Origin: Eucalyptus grandis
Lineage: Eukaryota > Streptophyta > Magnoliopsida > Myrtales > Myrtaceae
Assembly (NCBI RefSeq): GCF_016545825.1
Contig: NC_052614.1
Coordinates: 43,122,072 to 43,186,071, forward strand
DNA: 64,000 nt
Direction: 5' to 3'
The notes under the pieces are model-generated. The model was not told the DNA's origin. It did not search any database and was given only the letters and a program-made list of their open reading frames with translations. This document shows positions 21,455-33,450 of this stretch, in pieces. Both the position numbers and the translations under genes were made by a program. Each line of letters opens with the position of its first letter. Position 1 is the first letter of the stretch.

Positions 21455-21820
21455 ATAAGTAGAATCCCCACTTCATATTGCAGCATTACCAGGCCCCGCC
21501 AATATCGTTGACAAGCTGGTTAGATTTCGTCCTGACGCTTAGGATGCAATAAAAAACAAAGGGCAAACAACTCTTCATGCTACTGTTCCAGGTGGAAGGG
21601 TAGATGTGGTCAATTACATAAACAGAAATGCCTAACCTGGAGAGTCTTTATATACGAACAAGACAAGGATGGCAACATGGCTTTGCCTCTGGCTCTTCTC
21701 AAACAGACAATACAACATCATCTGCGTAGCTACACGAGACAAAAGGGCGGAAGGTTTGGCCACAAATAAGGACCATTTGACTGCCCTTGACATTTTTTCA
21801 TGGTCATAAGGAGGAATTCT
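21455..21820 (+). pseudogene. ACD6-like ankyrin remnant, 3' piece
   Basis: From about 21466 the frame gives ESPLHIAALPGPANIVDKLV, then a TAG, then KNKGQTTLHATVPGGRVDVV and NYI. Farther on come NKQDKDGN and, near 21750, KDHLTALDIF. These follow the order found in ACD6-like proteins (SPLHIAA..GH..IV, GxTxLHAAV.GG..DVVNYI, N..DxDGNTPLHLA, TALDI). Stops and frameshifts at several points make it non-coding. The membrane helices that should follow were not found. Confidence 0.75.
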
Positions 21821-22546
21821 CAGTACCTAAACACTATCTATTAGTGATTTGTTCCCTTACAGGAACTTGATCTATCTGTAATCATGAACAAAATCATTGG
21901 TAGTCAGACATTTTCTTCAGTATCTTTCCCAAGTTAAACTCATTTAGCCTATCCGATCATATAAGCATTGACTCCATGTTCAAATTTTTAAAAGCACGGA
22001 TTATTTCGTCGATTGTGATACCTAAATCTGAAAAATGGGTTCAGAGTGAGGTGAAATGTGGCTTTGCGTTCAAAAAAGTAACAGCCCGCTTAATTTATCC
22101 TGAAAAATGGGCCTTTTTCCTTCGGAACATCTATTCTGCCAAATTATCTCAACCTAGAAAAAAACATTTCACACATTCAGTTTTTCTTTCCCTCCGTTCA
22201 GATAGTCCGAGGTAAAAGAGAGAATCTTCCTTCTGTCCTAAGAAAAAAAAAAACTTCGGACAATTTCTCGATAGCTTCGTTTAGATTAGAGTGCGCTGTA
22301 GCTTATCTCTTGTCAACCAGTTCAATCATTTCTCTTGTTTAATAGTCTGGAAAGGCAGCAGTCTAAAGTTAGGTGGCAGATGCAAATCCCATCTCTTGCA
22401 CGTTTCTCGTTGAATTCCTAAATGATATGATTTTGCTAAAGGAGTTCAGACACTTGTTAGGAAACTGTCGAAAACTATTTAAAGTAAGTATGCGATTTTT
22501 CATAGATTATTTTTCTTCTGTCACATATAATCGAGAAATGATAGGC
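21821..22546. other. Unassigned spacer
   Basis: This AT-rich spacer holds one short open frame (21976-22215, 79 codons) of no recognised family. A poly(A)-like run occurs near 22242. Nothing further is supported here. Confidence 0.3.
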
Positions 22547-23483
22547 TGACATGGCATATATTTTTTCTGAAAGCCAATAAAAAGACACGTGTCCATGACA
22601 TGGCAAATAAATAAAAAATAAAAAACTTAACTTATGTGTTTTCTGACAAAAAAAAAAAAAAAAAAAAACTTCTGTATTTTCTCTCTCATCTTCTTCCTCC
22701 GTCTACCGCCATCTTCTTCACCGGCGGAGTCACGGGTGCTGCGTCTCCGGCACGTCACCGTCTACCGCCATGTCCTTCGTTCGACCACTACTGCTTGTCA
22801 CCGGCGTCAGTGCTCGAGACCTTCCATCCACAGAGCACTACAGTGGCTCACGGCCTTCCATCGACGAGCCATGGCCTCAGATTTGGAGCTTGTCCTGCTG
22901 ATGGAAGATCAACGAGTTCCTCCAGATCTGCACCATTTGATCTCAAATTCACCCTCCTCTCTCGATCCACTCTCTCGCTCCCTCAAAGTTCATATTTTTA
23001 TCCCCAATCCGATGCGTAAATGAAGGCTCCGACCACGTGTCGGTGACCCGAACGAGACCCAGATGCGAAAACGCGCTCTATGCTCCGGCCTCGTATAGCT
23101 TGTTGCTTGGGCTGATTATGGTGGCCATGGGTCTCACTCTCGAGCTCAAGGACTTGTTCTCTCTTTCCCCGGTGAGGAAGCTTCATTCTAGACAAAAACA
23201 GAAAAACAGAGGACGCTTCATATGATGGACGCGGCGGTGCTCTGAGGATGGTAGGCCGCTGAGCGACAGCTCGTTCGACCAGCAGTAGTGGTTGGCTTTG
23301 ACGCAGCGCCGGCGACTCCATCGGTGACCGAATAAAGGAGGAGGCGGCAGACGGAAGAGGAAGATGAGAAGAAAAAACACGGAAGTTAAGTTTTGATTTT
23401 TTTTTTTATTTACTTGCCACGTCATGAACACGTGTCGATTTTTTTTTTTTTATTGTTTTCAGTATAAAATATATGCCATGTCA
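22547..23483. mobile_element. Mutator-like long-TIR element, possibly carrying a gene fragment
   Basis: The arms are about 200 bases. The left starts TGACATGGCATATATTTT, and the right arm (about 23270-23483) is its complement. Similarity extends through ACACGTGTCCATGACATGGC and into the GC-rich CTTCCTCCGTCTACCGCC region. There is no transposase. The centre at 23037-23160 has an open frame including LLLGLIMVAMGLTLELKDL, which resembles the first helices of bile acid:sodium symporter (BASS) proteins. If true, this is a Pack-MULE-type capture. No 9-bp target duplication could be matched. Confidence 0.6.
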
Positions 23484-23692
23484 CCACCCATCATGGCAGT
23501 GTGGATGGTAGGGCTGCTGGACTCCAACACGAAGGTCCCGGTTTTGAAGCCCCCGCGGCGAGGGCTGGTCAAGCGCTGCGTGGTGATCTTACCCGGTGCG
23601 TGGGTGGTGGTCCCGCGTTCCTCCCTCAGATTTACCCCGCCGCCGGCCGTGCGCAGTTCCATGAGTCACCAAATAAATAAATAAATAAATAA

Positions 23693-23718
<26 letters not shown>
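23484..23718 (+). mobile_element. SINE-like retroposon
   Basis: A 235-bp insertion sits at the very end of the long-TIR element. It is flanked by a 15-bp direct duplication ATATATGCCATGTCA (23469-23483 and 23719-23733). The body is GC-rich. A degenerate promoter-box-like stretch, GGTTTTGAAGCCC, resembles a tRNA B box. It ends in a simple tail of AAAT units and then AT units. Duplication length and tail are typical of LINE-mobilised retroposons. The short frames across it are not genes. Confidence 0.7.
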
Positions 23719-23727
<9 letters not shown>

Positions 23728-23733
23728 ATGTCA

Positions 23734-24289
23734 GTTAATGACGTGATACTTTCTCCATTTAACCGGATATTAAAAGAACATTTCCTATTAAATATGCTTG
23801 ATAAGAACCCCAAAGCACTCATCTAGCTGAAGATGGGATTTTTTAATTGGATTAGTATTACTAAAAACTCCAATACATCATAAATTTATCTCGAATTGAT
23901 ACATTTGTGATAAATTTCTTTTGACTACCAACAATCTCAAATTAGTAACTTGTAACAAATTTATCTTCTATTAATTTTTGTTAAATTGGATTATACATCC
24001 ATGATCAACATAAAGCAAAACTTCAAATTAGTGCACTTTTTAATTACTATGTATTATCAAATTCGGTAATTTAATATAAAATTTAGAAAAATTAATAGAA
24101 TATAAATTTATCATAACTGTACTGGTTTGAGATTTTGATGATATTAACCCATTGAAAATTTAGAGTGATCTAATTTTAGTGCCTCATTAAATTTTTTTCT
24201 GTCTTCTATCGATTCCCATCTGCTATGGGAATGATAAGTCAACTAGTGTGACGAGGGTTCGCTTGTCTGCCGACAGACCGTTTGGTCGC
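23734..24289. other. AT-rich spacer upstream of kinase copy 3
   Basis: This is AT-rich sequence with no coding frame above 60 codons and no recognised repeat. It separates the transposon cluster from the conserved proximal promoter of copy 3. Confidence 0.35.
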
Positions 24290-24487
24290 CCAGAAAAAGT
24301 TAAAAGAAATTAGGAATATTCAGCATAAATTAATCAACGGTTGTTACTGTTGCCTGACCGGGGAGCTTTTGGGTGTTTGGATTGTCCCCTTCTTCTAGGG
24401 AAATAAGTTTTGGGAGAGGCAAGGAAGAGGGAAGACAGTAGTTCCTGCTCGAGATCGAGATCGAGGGAGAGAGAGAGAGAGAGAGAG
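24290..24487 (+). promoter_or_regulatory. Proximal promoter / 5' UTR of kinase copy 3
   Basis: This is homologous to 29820-30023 upstream of copy 4; both contain ATTAGGAATATTC followed by GCATAA and the GGAAATAAG..GAGAGGCAAGG segment. A GA tract (about 24465-24487) ends at the ATG. The two related copies keep this block although sequence further upstream differs, so it probably includes the core promoter and leader. Confidence 0.5.
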
Positions 24488-24678
24488 ATGGGGGTCTGTT
24501 ATGGTACTCCTGACTTCCCTACTCCTAGCTTTACTGGTCGTCTCAAATCAGGTATCTTGAGAGTTTTTGCGAGAGTGCTCTTCATCTGTACATCTATCTT
24601 GTCCCTATAATGAATCTTTGTGCTTCAGTTTGGAGTATTTAATCTTTTTCTTGTGATCGTCTAAAGAAATTTTCTCTG

Positions 24679-24713
<35 letters not shown>

Positions 24714-25721
24714 GGGATGAAGTTGACAATCAGTAGTTCATCATCTTCCGCAGCCAGCAATAGCCATGACTTGGTGGTTGCCCACGACAATCTGGCCTAC
24801 GGAGATGGACAGATTTTGGCAGAACATAACTTGACCGACTTCAGTTTCGCAGAGTTGAAAGAGGCGACCAAAAATTTTCGAGCCGATGCGCTGGTTGGAG
24901 AAGGAGGATTTGGTAGTGTATATAAAGGGATGCTTCATGGAAGGGAACAGTCTGGAAGGAGAAAGACTATAATAGCCGTTAAAAGATTAGACCCGGAGGG
25001 TCTTCAAGGGCAAAGAGAGTGGGTGGTAAGAACTTAGTCGTCTTCATTTTCCTTTGTTGGAAAATAAATACTTTGCTTAGTCAATTACTAATACGAAGCA
25101 ACCCAAATGCATGATTGTAGGGATGAGTTATGGGAGCTTGTCATGCCAAACTCAAATGTGTCAATAAACACCCTCATTGTGAAAATGGCGGTAGCAAAGA
25201 TACTAGACAGCCTGATTTTTTATGACTATGTAAATGCAAATCAAAATGTACCTGAAGTTGATTATGCCTGTGTTTTCCATAGGTGGTGGCCTAGCCTTGC
25301 AATTTTGTTTTTGAAAAGGCCCTTGTGTAATCGCATCTGGTTTTGGTTTTATCTCTATAAGATATTTCTGACAGTTCATTGATTGCCTCATTGGCTTTGT
25401 TAGGGTGCAACGTTGTGGTAGTAGGCAGCACACAACAGTATATCTGGTGCCTGACTGCGTAGTATAAAATGTTTGGTAATATTGCCTATACTCACATTCA
25501 CTATCCTTGTGATGTTTTCAGTTATAACCAAGAGTGTACACAATGTTTATATTCTTAATATAAATAAAGTAAAATAAGAATCTAGGAAGCTGTTTCGCTT
25601 TAGTCATTCCTCTAAAAAGGAAAAAAATGACGTTTCTTTTGAAAGTACGCATTTAGATATGTTCTTGAGATTATTCAGTCAATAACCTCCTCAGCAGATT
25701 AGATAACAAGGCTCCATTTAC

Positions 25722-25755
<34 letters not shown>

Positions 25756-28012
25756 ATTTCTTTTATTTTGTGATGGACAAAAGAATCCATGCCCCGAGAG
25801 TGCGAGTGGTGAATGGCTCGTATGATGCTATCGATTAGAAGAGCCTACTAAGTGTGACTCGATTGCAAGGGATGAAGAAATGGTGGAAATCTAAGTTCAG
25901 TCTTCCATCTATGTAATTATCAGCCTTTTCAATGTAATCATAGCCCCTGGGAGACTTGGTCTCACTCATCAGCCTCAATGGACAGAGTCCTTCAATCTTT
26001 TTAGACTATTCTCCATCCTTCGAGAGAATTCTGCTTCTATATTCAAGAACTGAAAGGCCAATCAAACGATATAGGGTGGATACACCACTGCAAGATGAAG
26101 TCACCAGTATGATGGCAAAACATTTCAATGATTCTTGCATAGCTACTACTGGTTCCATGCGAGCTAGATGTATCCTACAGAGCTACTATGAGCTGAAGTA
26201 CATTTTACCAATATTCATATGAATTTTATATTACAAGACATACAATGACAATCGATCTTCAGTCAAACTACTAGTTGAACAGAACATTTCATTGGAAAAT
26301 AGGTCTCATTTTCCAGTCTGTAACTTTTGTTTTGATATTAACTATTCTATTATGATTCTTTCGTTCCTGCTGACCAATTGAAGCCTGAGGAGAACAACAA
26401 ACTACTTGGTCTAGCGTGGGGGCTTCTATTTCTTTCATATGTTTTATATTGACCATGTGTGAGACTCTCTTTTGCTTGTCTCCGAATCGTTGTGCAGACG
26501 GAGATAAAGTTTCTTGGAAGGCTGTCTCACCCTAACCTTGCCAAGCTTCTGGGATTTTGTCAAGAGGATGGCAATTTAGCTCTTGTTTATGAGTTCATGC
26601 CAAAGGGCAGCTTGAACAACCACCTATTCAGAGGTAAGTGGTCTAATTGCTCGGCCAATTGTTCAGGATATTTTTTGATCAGTCGAGAGTTATAGTTGAT
26701 GCATGTGCTTATTCCAAAATTCAAGCTAGTTTGAACATGCACTTGCATTTAAGCATCACTTATATTTTACCCTGTCCATTACTTGGCACAGAGGGCCCCA
26801 CTTCTACTCTTCCCTGGGATGTACGCCTCAAGATTGCGATCGGCGCTGCCAAAGGCCTGGCTTTCTTACACAATTCTGAGTGGAAAATAATATACAGAGA
26901 TTTCAAAACTTCAAATATTTTGCTAGATCAGGTTAAGGTCTTATCCTCCTTATAATGATTATAGTACGATATCACAAAATTCATTTGATTATTATTAGAA
27001 TAGTTAAATATTAAATTATGTATTTATCTCTTCAAACAATTGGTAATAATCCCATAAAATTTAATTTAGTATTAGAGGAAGAAGCTCCAAGTTCAAATTT
27101 TCCCACTTCCCCATTTGTCTCGTCGATTACATATTTCTACACTTTAGGCTTATGCCAAAGTTCAGCTTACGTGTAAGGGAGAATATTAGGAAATTTGAAT
27201 ATTAAATCTTTCGTCGTCATCTATGCAAAAGGGCTATAGTTAATTGCAAATCTATTATTCTTAAATTTGACACTACGTTCATAACATGAGAAGAGACCAT
27301 GAACCAGTCCCAGTTTCTTTTAGGTATCTCCATATTTTTTTGCCAAATTTCTGAAAGTTTGCAATTGATATTTAGCCTGGAAATTGAGTCTAATTCACCG
27401 TCGGGTTCTTCTGCAGTCTTACACGGCCAAACTCACGGACTTTGGATTGGCGAGATCTGGTCCTCAAGAGCCCGAGACACACGTTTCCACACGGATTATG
27501 GGTACCTATGGCTATGCTGCCCCTGAATACGTAGCAACTGGTAATCCAACAAAACGTTTTCCTTTGTAAAGTGCTTTTTGGTGACTTCGTGCTGAACGAT
27601 ATTTGGTCTCAAATTTCGACAATACTAGGAAGCATGTCAGGAAGTTTATTTTGAGGCTTCGCTGCAACATTACATAAGACTCTTGGATTTTACAGGGCAT
27701 CTATATGTAAAGAGCGATGTTTATAGTTTCGGCGTCGTGTTGCTTGAGATACTAACAGGCTTAAGGGCAAATGATGTGAACCGTCCGAAAGCAAAACGTC
27801 TTTTAGTGGAGTTGGCCAGACCACTCTTATCCAGTAAAAGAAAACTGAAGACTATAATGGACTCTAGATTGGAGGACGATTATTCTATGGATTCTGCATT
27901 CCAAATAGCACAGCTAGCTTTAAAATGCCTACAAAGGACTCCTTACAAGCGGCCTTCCATGACTGAAGTTGTGGAAGAACTGGAATCAATAGAAGCTGCC
28001 AGTGCTAAATAA
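24488..28012 (+). CDS. RLCK-VII receptor-like cytoplasmic kinase copy 3 (PIX13/PBL-like), intact
   Basis: The six exons are 24488-24551, 24715-25025, 26498-26633, 26792-26931, 27417-27540 and 27696-28012. They total 1092 nt, giving 363 aa. [10 protein letters not shown] gives N-myristoylation and palmitoylation sites, so the protein should sit at the plasma membrane. The kinase domain has all key elements: glycine loop GEGGFG (83-88), Lys111, alpha-C Glu127, YRDFKTSN with Asp207 and Asn212, DFG at 225-227 and [10 protein letters not shown] with Glu254. RLCK-VII members relay signals from pattern-recognition receptors. PIX13-type assignment rests on the MGxCxGxPD..TPSFTG start and the [13 protein letters not shown] and [12 protein letters not shown] motifs. 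Introns 1 and 2 include long poly-T runs. This is the best candidate for function in the young part of the array. Confidence 0.9.
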
Positions 28013-29060
28013 ATACCACGGGATTCTTGATTTCACTTGTTTTGTTGTAATGTGGTCAAAGTCTGTTGCTCCACATTTTTCCAATTTACCGGGATTAATC
28101 TTGGACCGTGAATGTTCATCTCCATTGTACTCAGCAATTACTGGGTGTTGTATTCTCTTGTCAGTTCTTCAGAATATTCATGACACGTAAATCAATATGT
28201 ACATTGGCTTGTGAATTGAGATGTTGCGATTGTACTTTCTTTTAGAGAGGAACCTAAGGTTTACAAAAGAACTCTGCAGCTCTTAGCCCGACCTCTTAAG
28301 TGTTTTTTTTTTTTTTTTTTCATGTTTCTACTTTGTGCATCAGCAGAAGCTCATTTTCATTGCTGTCATAAATATATTCATGTGGTACTCGGTACGTGAT
28401 CAATCTCCAGGAAGTGTTATGTGGTTCCATCCATTCGCATAGTGATTTTGAGATCTGAGACGTGGTTGGACGATTGATGGAGTCATTTAAGCACAGAGCT
28501 GCTGGATTGTCCATTCAGAATGACCAAGACATGTCATTGGTGCTACCATGTTGCAGCTAAGACGTGTCCAATTGTTCTGTTGTTGAATAAGAGACATTTC
28601 AAGGAGTAGAATATTTCCTTTTTCTTTATTGTGATGAATATCCTCTTGTTCTACCTGAACATAGATAACAGTAAATTGGAGGCAGGTCAGGTTTACAACT
28701 TAAGCACAATAATCTAGGCTCAATCTGGATATATTTTATTCAACATGGAAATAACCATACATGGCCAAAACACAAATTTATGGTAAATCAAAATCTGTAG
28801 GGACTTGGAAACTTGAAATCTCAACAATACAAAACTAATGTAAACTTATTCACATTCTGACTATTGTGAAGTATATCATCCGGTGCCTATGCTCAGTGCT
28901 GTTGCTTAAATATAAAGTATTCACAAATTTTTGGTTCTTAAAATTATATTATACACTGTTCTATCCAAAATTGAATTATCCTCGAATGTGCCTTTATTAG
29001 ATAGTCATTGTAATTCTCTCAATTCTATCTATCCTATTTCTATCTCAAGAATGAGCATAT
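28013..29060 (+). repeat. 3' flank of kinase copy 3
   Basis: This is a diverged version of the shared kinase 3' flank (compare 322-1370 and 33450-34320). It contains a poly-T run near 28302-28320 and no conserved open frame. Confidence 0.55.
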
Positions 29061-29819
29061 GTAGGGTGCTTCTTGGGTCCATAAGAACGAAGCTGGACCG
29101 CTCTGTTTATACCCTGCCTGGGTCCGGATGTGGTATTGTCCAAATTGCAAACTACAGTGCTAGGAACCGTACCTTCTGTCATGGCCAGCTGTCTCATGAT
29201 TATTTACCTGATTGTTGCTATGATTGAACCTGCTTCTGCTTTGGTAAATCAGCCACATCGACTCGCAAGATATGGCCGAGAGATGCCTTATAAGTACTGA
29301 ATAATCTAGCACATCTTTCTACTAAGATAGCCTTTTGGTAGAGAAGATACACACCTCGGCAGAATTTTGAGTTGGAAATGATTTTCAAGAGGACGAACGA
29401 GTTTTTTGCTTAGTTAATGCGACTTTGTGATTATCTTTAGATTCATGTTTCATCAATACTGGGGAAAGAGCAGCCTTCGTTTCCTTCACCACCTTAATAT
29501 ATTATTTAGTGAAGGCGAATGTCCTAAAATAGTGCATCGAAAATTGCCGGGCTTGAAGAGGGAGAGAGCGCCTTTGTTAATCATCAGGATCACGTAGATG
29601 ACAGATATATTGACGGTGACAACTTGGTCATTTCACCTAAATTGTCTGTGTACCTAGCCACTACAGTTATTATGACTGAGGACTTCCTTGCTGAAGAAGA
29701 TATTATTCAACCCGCGTATTGGAGGACATTACTTGAGATTAAATACAACATATAAGGAGAATATCTGAATATGACAAGATATAATATGTTGATATTCATG
29801 AATTGAGGTGAATAAGTCC
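29061..29819. other. Unassigned spacer between kinase copies 3 and 4
   Basis: This has no counterpart in the other kinase units. The GC content and codon-like texture between 29480 and 29740 might reflect a relic of a gene, but no family is recognised and stops are frequent. Confidence 0.3.
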
Positions 29820-30023
29820 AAAAAAGTATAAGAAATTAGGAATATTCGGCATAAGTTAATTAACTGTTGTTACTGTTGCATGATCGAGGAGGTTTTGGGT
29901 GCTTTCATTTGTCTATCTGTAAGAACAAGTCAATGTCCTCTTCTCCTGAGGAAATAAGATTCTGGAGAGGCAAGGCGGAGGGAAGACAGCAGTTTCTGTT
30001 GAGAGAGAGAGAGAGAGAGAGAG

Positions 30024-33000
30024 ATGGGGGTGTGTTATGGTACTCCCGTCTTCCCTACGACTAGCTTTACTAGTTATCTCAAATCAGGTACTCTTAAAGT
30101 TTTTGCGAGAGTTTTCTTTGTCTAAATATATCGTCTCTTTAAAATGATATTTGTGCTTCAGTTTGGAGTGTTTAATCTTCTTCTTGTCATCGTCTGAAGC
30201 AATTTTCTCTGTTCTTTTCCCCCCTCGAAACTGCAGGGATGAAGTCGACAATCAGTAGTTCATCATCTTCTGCAGCCGGCAATAGCCATGACTTGGTGGG
30301 TGCCCGCAGCAATCAGGCCTTCAGAGATGGCGAAAATTTAGCAGAACCCAACTTGACCGTCTTCAGTTTCGTGGAGTTGAAAAAGGCTATCAAAAACTTT
30401 CGAGCTGATTTGTTGCTTGGAGAGGGATGATTTGGTTATGTCTATAAAGGTATGCTTCATGGGAGGCAACGGTCTGGAAGGACAAAGACTGTAATAGCTG
30501 TGGAAAGATTAAAACAGCATTCAGTACAAGGATATGGAGAGTGGCCGGTGAGAACTGTAGTCTTCATTTTCCTATCTCGAAGAATAAGTACTTTGCCTTT
30601 TCAATTACCGAAACGAAGCAACCCAAATGCATGATGGTACTCATGGGAGCTTGTCATGCTAAACTCAATTGTGTCAATAGACACCCAACTCGTTGTGAAA
30701 ATAGCAGGAGCGGGAACACCAGACAACTTGAATCATGATGGCTATATAAACGCAAATCCAAAATGTACTTGAAGTTGATTATCCCAGGATTTTCCATAAG
30801 CGGTGGCCTTGCCTTGCAATTTTTTTTCTGAAAGGGCCCTTGCGGAATCGCCTCTGATTTTGGTTTGAGAGATCAGATATTTCTGACGGTTCATTGATTG
30901 CCTCATCAGCTTTGTTAGGGTGCAAAATGATGGCAGTAGGCGCAGACGAAAGTATTGCTGGTTCCTGACTGAGTAGTATCAATTGTTTGGTGATATTACC
31001 CCATGTTAGCGTACACAATGGGCATATTTTAAATTTAGATGAAGTAAAAGAAGAATCTAAGAAGCGATGTGGCTTCAATCTTCCATAGAAAGGAAAAATC
31101 GAAAATTTAGTTACAGTTGAAACACACTTCAAGGTTTATTCTTGAGACTTTTCCATCTCTGAGATTCTCAGCAGAGTAGATTATAAGCCTCCATTGAATA
31201 AACAGCAATGGTCTTTCTTTTGGCATTTCTGTTATTTTGTATTGGACTAGATTAACCGATGCCATAGGAGTTTGTGACCCGTGGCTTGTATAATGGCAAC
31301 TATTGGAAGAGCCTACTAAGTGCGACTCGATTGCAAGGAATGAAGAAATTGCGCAAATCGAAGTTAACAGTCTTCCATCCATGTAATCATCAACCTTTTC
31401 CGATGGGATCATAGCCCATAGGTGACTTGGTCTCACTCATCGGCCTCAATGGACGGAGTCATTCAACCTTCTTTGACTAATGAAATGGGGTTCTTTTCAT
31501 AGTGAACTTGTTTTCTTCATCTTCGAGCGAATAATGCTTCTGTATTCAATAACTGAAACAAATTGCAAAGCCAATCAAATGACATAGGGTGTATACACCA
31601 CCGCAAGATAAAGTTACCAGAATAGTTTCAGTTTCGAATTTCAATGATTCTGCGTAGCAGTTGCATACGAGCTAGATATATTCTACAAAACTAGTATGAT
31701 CTGAAGTACATTTCACCCATATTGATATGCATTTTATATTACAAGACGCACAATGACCACGAGTCTTCAGTCGTAACTATTTGTTAAACTGAATATTTAA
31801 TCGCAAGTTAGGCCTCAGTTCCCATTCTGTACCTTTTTTTTTTCAATGTCAACTATCGTATTGTGATTGTTTCATTCCTGTTGACCAAAGCCTAAGGAGA
31901 GATTTTTCTACCTTGATCTAGTGTGGGGGCTTCCATTTCTTTCATGTATTTTATACTGACCATGTACGAGAGGCTTTATTTGCATAAGTTCTAATTGTCG
32001 TGCAGACGAAGACACAGTTCTTGGAAGGCTATCTCACCCTAACCTTGCGAAACTCCTGGGATATTGTCGAAAGGATGAAAATTTAGCTCTTGTTTATGAG
32101 TTTATGCCAAAGGGCAGCTTGGACAAACACCTATTCAGAAGTAAGTGGCCTAATCGCTTTGTGAATTTCTGTAAAGTCTCCTTAAGGATGCCAATTGTTT
32201 AGTACATCTTCTTGGTCAGTTGACAGTCAGTTGACAAATGTAATTATTATAAAATTCAAGCTAGTTTAAGCATGTACTTGAATTTAAGCATTACTTACAT
32301 TTTACAATGCCCATTACTCTGGTACAGAGGGCTCTACTGCTCATCTTCCATGGGATGTACGAGTCAAGATTGCAGTCGGGCCTGCCAGAGGCCTGGCTTT
32401 CTTGCGCAGTTCTGAGAAAAAACTAATACACGGGTATTTCAAAACTTCAAAAATTTTGCTAGATGAGGTTAACATCTTATCCTCCTTATAATGATTACAG
32501 TCCTGCATTATAAAATTCTTAGTCAAGTTCTTGGGAGAAGGATAATGACGATGATGGCATGCCTATTATCTCCCTTGGAAGACTTTGGACTTGTGTCCTC
32601 TAACCAGGAGAAGAGTCACAATAGCAAGTGGAGATCATATGTTTCCCTCTGCTTAATTGATGAAAGGACTGTAGTCGATGGCAAATATTCTTAGAGTAGA
32701 TGTTATGTTTAGAACATGAGACAAGATCATGAACCACTCCCCAGTCGCTTTTAGATATCTCCATTTTTGTTCTTTGCTAGATTCACGAAAGTTTGCAATT
32801 GATATTAGGCTGGAAACCGAGTCTGATCCACCATCGGGTTCTTCTGCAGTCTTACTTGGCCAAACTCACGGACTTTGGATTGGTGAGGTCTGGTCATCAA
32901 GAGGACGGGACACATGTTACCTGTGCTTATGCTGCCCCTGAAAACTTAGCATGTGGTAAGCCAACAGATCATTTTCCATTGTGAAATGCTTTTTGGTGGC

Positions 33001-33450
33001 CTAGTGCTGAAGGATGTCTGATCTTGAATTTTGATAATGATAGGAGGTGTATCAGGAAGTTACTTTGATGCTTCACCGCAGCATTATGTAAAACTCTTGG
33101 ATTTTACAGGGGTTCTCATTGTAAAGAGCGATATTTACTGTTTTGGCGTCATGTCGCTTGAGATACTAACAGGCTTAAGTGCATTGATTGAAGCCGCTCA
33201 GCAGAGAGAGAGAGAGAGTATTTAGTGGAGTGGGTCAGACCACTGTTATCCAGTCAAAGAAAAAAAGACTAATGGACTCTGAATTGGAGGGCAATTATTC
33301 TATGCATTCTGCATTCCAAATAGCACAGCTAGCTTTAGAATGCCTTCAAGCGGCTCCGCACAAGCAGCCTTCAATGACTGAAGTCATGGGAGACTGGAAT
33401 CAATAGAAGCTGGCAGTACTAACAGAATGCCATGGGATGCTTGAATTCAC
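30024..33450 (+). pseudogene. RLCK-VII kinase copy 4, multiply disabled
   Basis: This is the sister of copy 3, with the same six exon positions: 30024-30087, 30237-30547, 32006-32140, 32328-32467, 32850-32955 and from 33110. The lesions are independent and hit the core. A TGA at 30428-30430 falls inside the glycine loop (GEG, stop, FGY). The catalytic lysine is glutamate (IAVERL). Exon 3 is one base short, and HRDFKTSN has become HGYFKTSK. Exon 5 has lost 18 bases of the activation segment. In exon 6 a GA-repeat expansion at about 33205-33220 shifts the frame and ends it at 33223-33225, and a later indel puts a stop at 33406. The promoter and GA tract upstream are still well preserved. Confidence 0.92.
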
